Below, piece by piece: positions 60,561 through 64,000 of a DNA stretch of 64,000 nucleotides (within the stretch, counting starts at the first letter, position 1; every line of letters starts with the position of its first letter). Location of the stretch: NCBI RefSeq assembly GCF_001649575.2, contig NC_051443.1, positions 21,444,709 to 21,508,708 on the forward strand, written 5' to 3'. The notes below the pieces were generated by a model. The model searched no databases. It was given only the letters and a program-made list of their open reading frames with translations, and had not been told where the DNA came from. Source of the stretch: Kryptolebias marmoratus. Lineage: Eukaryota > Chordata > Actinopteri > Cyprinodontiformes > Rivulidae. Position numbers and translations under genes: made by a program.

Positions 60561-63500
60561 AATCAGGCAGTTCAGTTCCTACCAGGATTTCAAGAGAGGA
60601 TCACTTCATGACACCCATTTTTAAGAAGAGACTGTGTGGGTGTGGCACAGTCACTGAAACTCTGTATTTCTGTTTTATAACAAGTAGGTGATGTCTGATA
60701 ACATTTAAAGGTGTTCAGGCTGGCATTTACACCAAATGCCTGACTTAGCTTTATATGCCCAGATCAATCCAGAACGGGAAGGTCGAGGAGCAATGTTGCC
60801 TTAAATTATGAACAAAGTCTGGGTTTCTGTAGAGTCTATTCTACAGTAGGTTATTCATAAATGATAAAGTGATTCATGACATAATTTCTTTCCTCTGGCA
60901 TCTAAATCTCATCAACAATAAGGATATAATAATTCCTGAGCTTTGACAGATCCATCCTTTGTTTAAGATTATGCTGCACTGAATAAAAAAGTAAAGTACA
61001 AAAAAGACAAATTTCTTTCTCATGTCGTCTGTCATTGCTGCCCCATTTGCAGCAAAATAACAAAACAAAACAAAAATCAAACAAAAAACGCACATTCATG
61101 CATTATTGGCACGAGCCATCAATTTTGTTAAGTATTTATGTTTGAAATCATAAGCTGTGTTCTTTTTTTCCTGATGGAAAATAACAAAGTTAATAAAAAG
61201 TTATTGTGCGAAAAGGAGAATTCACATAGAAATTAGCTATATTCCTGTGTAGAAAGTGTTGTTCAAAATGCTGAATGAGTCAAATTTCATTAAGTTTTGC
61301 TGTTTTGATAAGTAAGTTATTTTCCAATAAATTTCCCATGAACCTCATTAGGGTCTGGGATATAATTTATTTAAATCGATTTTACAGCAAGTGTGACTTT
61401 TTGATCCATTACTGAAGTGCACTCTACATGCCTGAATTCAAAGTCATTTGATATTGAGACATTACAGCAATGTGCCAACATACATTTCTTACAGCCTTTT
61501 AGGAGAGTTCAAGGAGAGTTTCGTTAAAGTAAGATAATCATATCAATAAATAAATGAATAAATCTAAGTAGGTTTAGACTCAGGAAATATAAGACTGAAC
61601 AGGCAGGATTCATTTCTATCCAAACACCGCAATATATAATTTTAATGATCACAATCTCCTCTCGTCAGAGTAATCCTGCTAATTATTGCATTCTGTGTAA
61701 CAACACTGGATATAAGTCAGATCAAAAATATATCATTAGCTTAAGGTGCATTTAGTGTAGAATTTTATTATATTAGCATCTAACACCTCTGTACTTATGA
61801 AGGATATTTTTATGAGCTTTAGACTTTCTGGCTTTGGAATACAGAAGTATACTTTATTAAAAGTGCATATTGCTATAAGCACTCTGTACAAAAAATCCCA
61901 AAATAAATAAAACTAGCAAGAGGCACATAAATCTTAAGGTGAATTTGATTTAAAACTTTAATCAGAGTTTACCACAACAAGCAATTTTTAGTGTTTTAAA
62001 TGTCTAGATTTCTATGATCGCAAACATTTTTGGCCACTAGACCCATAAATCAATGCCTTGTACATCTACCTTAGCACATAAGGTCAGCATTTATATTATT
62101 GTTTTTTGAAAACAATGGACTTGTATGTTTTACTATAGAATTCATTTACTGTAGGTATATTCATTTACTGCCAGTTTTTTTTTTTACCCCTATAGGAATT
62201 TCACTAAAACACAAAACAGAGTGTAACAAGTAATCTACAAATGTATGAGTCCTCAACAAAGAAGTCTTTTCATTGTTCCACTTTTGTTTTCCCATATTTC
62301 AGTTTCTATTGTGCTCACCACACATCTTTGAGCGTCATCAACTTCTATTGTCAGGAAAAGCTCTTATTGCAGCAAATCCAGAAATGCAGCTCAGTATTGC
62401 TGAATGCTGTTACTATGATGGGTTCAAATATATTCTGTTCTTTGACAATAGAGGTTTTTTTTTCATTCATCCATCCCAACTGTCTCTATTTTTCCTCATC
62501 ACTGCCTTAATGCTTGCTGCTAGCATCAGAGAGGAGCACAAGCAGCAAGAACGAAGACTTAAGATGAAATATGAAACACTCTCATTAGCATACATATTAG
62601 GACACTGAGCTCCTTCATTGTTTGAACACTGACGCAAATCAGTGCTTAAAGCCAAATCTCAGTTGTAATCAGTTTTAAAGAAGAGCGATCAAAAGTCAAC
62701 AGCACAAAGACTAAGCCATCTGTTGGCCCCTTTTGAATTAAACTCTTAAATAAGTGACCCGCCTTTCTATTTGGGTTTTAGCTCCTTTCAGCAGTTGGAA
62801 TGTGAATAAAGCACAGCAACACAAATTTTGATCTTCTTATCTGTGTGTGCATGTGCTCACATGACCCATTTGCAATAGTGTGTTTGCAAAAGCATTACTG
62901 TAATCCATCAGCAGCTAACCTTGCAATATTTCCATCAATTTAAAGATTCTAGATCAGTAGATTACGTTTGTATATTGCTTTATTCACTCCAAATGGGTTC
63001 AACAGACCTGCTAATGAAAATACCCCCTCAGAACTAGTTTTAAGTCACAACCTGTTAACTTTCAACTGCGTAGGGATTTAGGTGAGAATGAAAAGGAAAT
63101 GGGAGTTCCTGCACAGAAAGTGCAAAGAGAAAACGAGAATTTACCGACTATTTATACAAATCCAATATAAGCAAAATTTAAAATCCAAAAACTATTTTAG
63201 TAGGTAAAGTTAATATCTGCAGTACTTAAGTTTAAACTACCTAATATTTACTATTTTTCATTTGCTTTTAATTGTGCTTGATTTACTCCTCCTTTGTCCA
63301 TCTAGTACGAGATGGATCTTTGTCCTTTATTTTCTCTTCTGTTCTTCTGCAGCTCTATTTCTCAAATATTCCCACTCTCCCGTGAGCCTCACCAGAAGGT
63401 CTTGTCAGCTATGAAGCTGTTACTGTCCTTTTTCTAATTCGTTATCAGTCTCAGTTTCTTCTCTTTTCACCATTATCTTTACTCACTTCCCCCTTTTCCC

Positions 63501-63562
63501 CCCCAAGGAGGTTATTTGCTGTGAAGTTGTCTATGTTTTTCAACTCTTCACCACCCGATACA
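60561..63562. other. Intergenic, no gene seen
   Basis: AT-rich. The 111-codon and 89-codon overlapping plus frames at 62241-62608 lie in different phases of one T-rich stretch and are not supported as coding. Confidence 0.6.
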
Positions 63563-63575
63563 CCCCCCCCCCCCC
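63563..63575 (+). repeat. Poly-C run
   Basis: Thirteen C bases in a pyrimidine-rich tract. Length may be uncertain in assembly. Confidence 0.95.
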
Positions 63576-63779
63576 TTGCTTCTCACTCTTGCCCCCTTCA
63601 GTCATTGACAAGAGGTCCTGTTTGTAAGCTTCACTCCTCTGTTATAATGTAGTGCAATGCCTTTTTTTGTGAATAAGTGTCATCTTTTGTTGTAAAATTT
63701 TCTAACAGCTGTGCTTTTGTACAGAGTGAGAAATCAATGCATGGCCTTAATGGAAAAATATATGTAGTATGTAATATAT

Positions 63780-64000
63780 GTGGTGATTTGGTTTTTCTAT
63801 GGGTTTTGTTTATGTTTTATTTTTATTCTTTGGTTTGGGGTTTTGTTTCGATTCTGTATTTTGCTTTTTGTTGTCTCATGTTCATGTTGCATTTCACCCT
63901 TCCCCAGTCACTCACTTGCCGGTTAACCACGCCCATCTACACCTGTCCCGACTCTGTAATCACTCCACCTGTTCCCACTCACCTTGTTATCCTCAGTACT
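63780..64000 (+). repeat. Probable dispersed repeat, family I (cut by window edge)
   Basis: T-rich stretch changing to C-rich sequence with ccccagtcactcacttgcc, ccacgcccatctacacctg and actccacctgttcccactc, the style of a common fish repeat that continues past the edge. Tentative. Confidence 0.4.

Noticed and set aside
62241..62608. Overlapping 89- and 111-codon plus frames
   Set aside because: Two phases of the same T-rich sequence are open, which indicates low stop density and not coding.
25761..64000. Possible il11ra or cntfr exons downstream of galt
   Set aside because: I looked for WSxWS-type and immunoglobulin-like exon sequence and saw none. This is not an exhaustive search.

Overview
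The window is vertebrate nuclear DNA, almost certainly from a ray-finned (teleost) fish, probably a percomorph. It is AT-rich, its genes are split by GT-AG introns, it carries many microsatellites, and its dispersed repeats are those of fish genomes: Tc1-like transposons, an RTE/Rex3-like LINE with a GATG tail, and several low-copy families recognisable from other teleosts. No prokaryotic operon, CRISPR array, tRNA or rRNA was seen.

The one gene that can be read with confidence is galt (galactose-1-phosphate uridylyltransferase, Leloir pathway), on the + strand from the left edge to about 25.76 kb. Seven coding exons (equivalent to human exons 5-11) lie at 961-1090, 1565-1621, 8687-8809, 14831-14963, 15580-15663, 24473-24627 and 25085-25174. 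They join in frame to give human-equivalent residues 127 to about 382 and the stop codon. Exons 1-4 and the promoter are left of the window. The HPH nucleophile motif, Gln188, the SMGWHG loop and the [11 protein letters not shown] segment are intact. Introns 6, 7 and 9 are 6-9 kb each, far larger than in human GALT, and are filled with decayed repeats.

From about 25.8 kb to 64 kb no gene could be supported on either strand. This stretch looks like a gene desert built of repeats: a Tc1-like element with both terminal inverted repeats (34042-35197), a second Tc1 transposase remnant (about 39140-39510), an internally deleted RTE/Rex3-like LINE (39693-39965), an element with 30-bp terminal inverted repeats (28086-28747), hairpin-rich MITE-like units (36925-37375 and 41178-41610), and pieces of several dispersed families. 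Between these are short islands rich in homeodomain-type TAAT sites or of exon-like composition (about 27.2, 49.0, 51.5, 53.7, 57.2 and 59.7 kb) that could be conserved non-coding enhancers. The human downstream neighbour IL11RA was not found.

The best candidates for something new are an antisense, protein-like open frame without a Met in galt intron 9 (17335-17535), the inverted-repeat family shared between 22.65 kb and 28.09 kb, and a Ser at the position of the conserved metal-ligand Glu202 in the fish Galt. No convincing undescribed multi-gene system was found.
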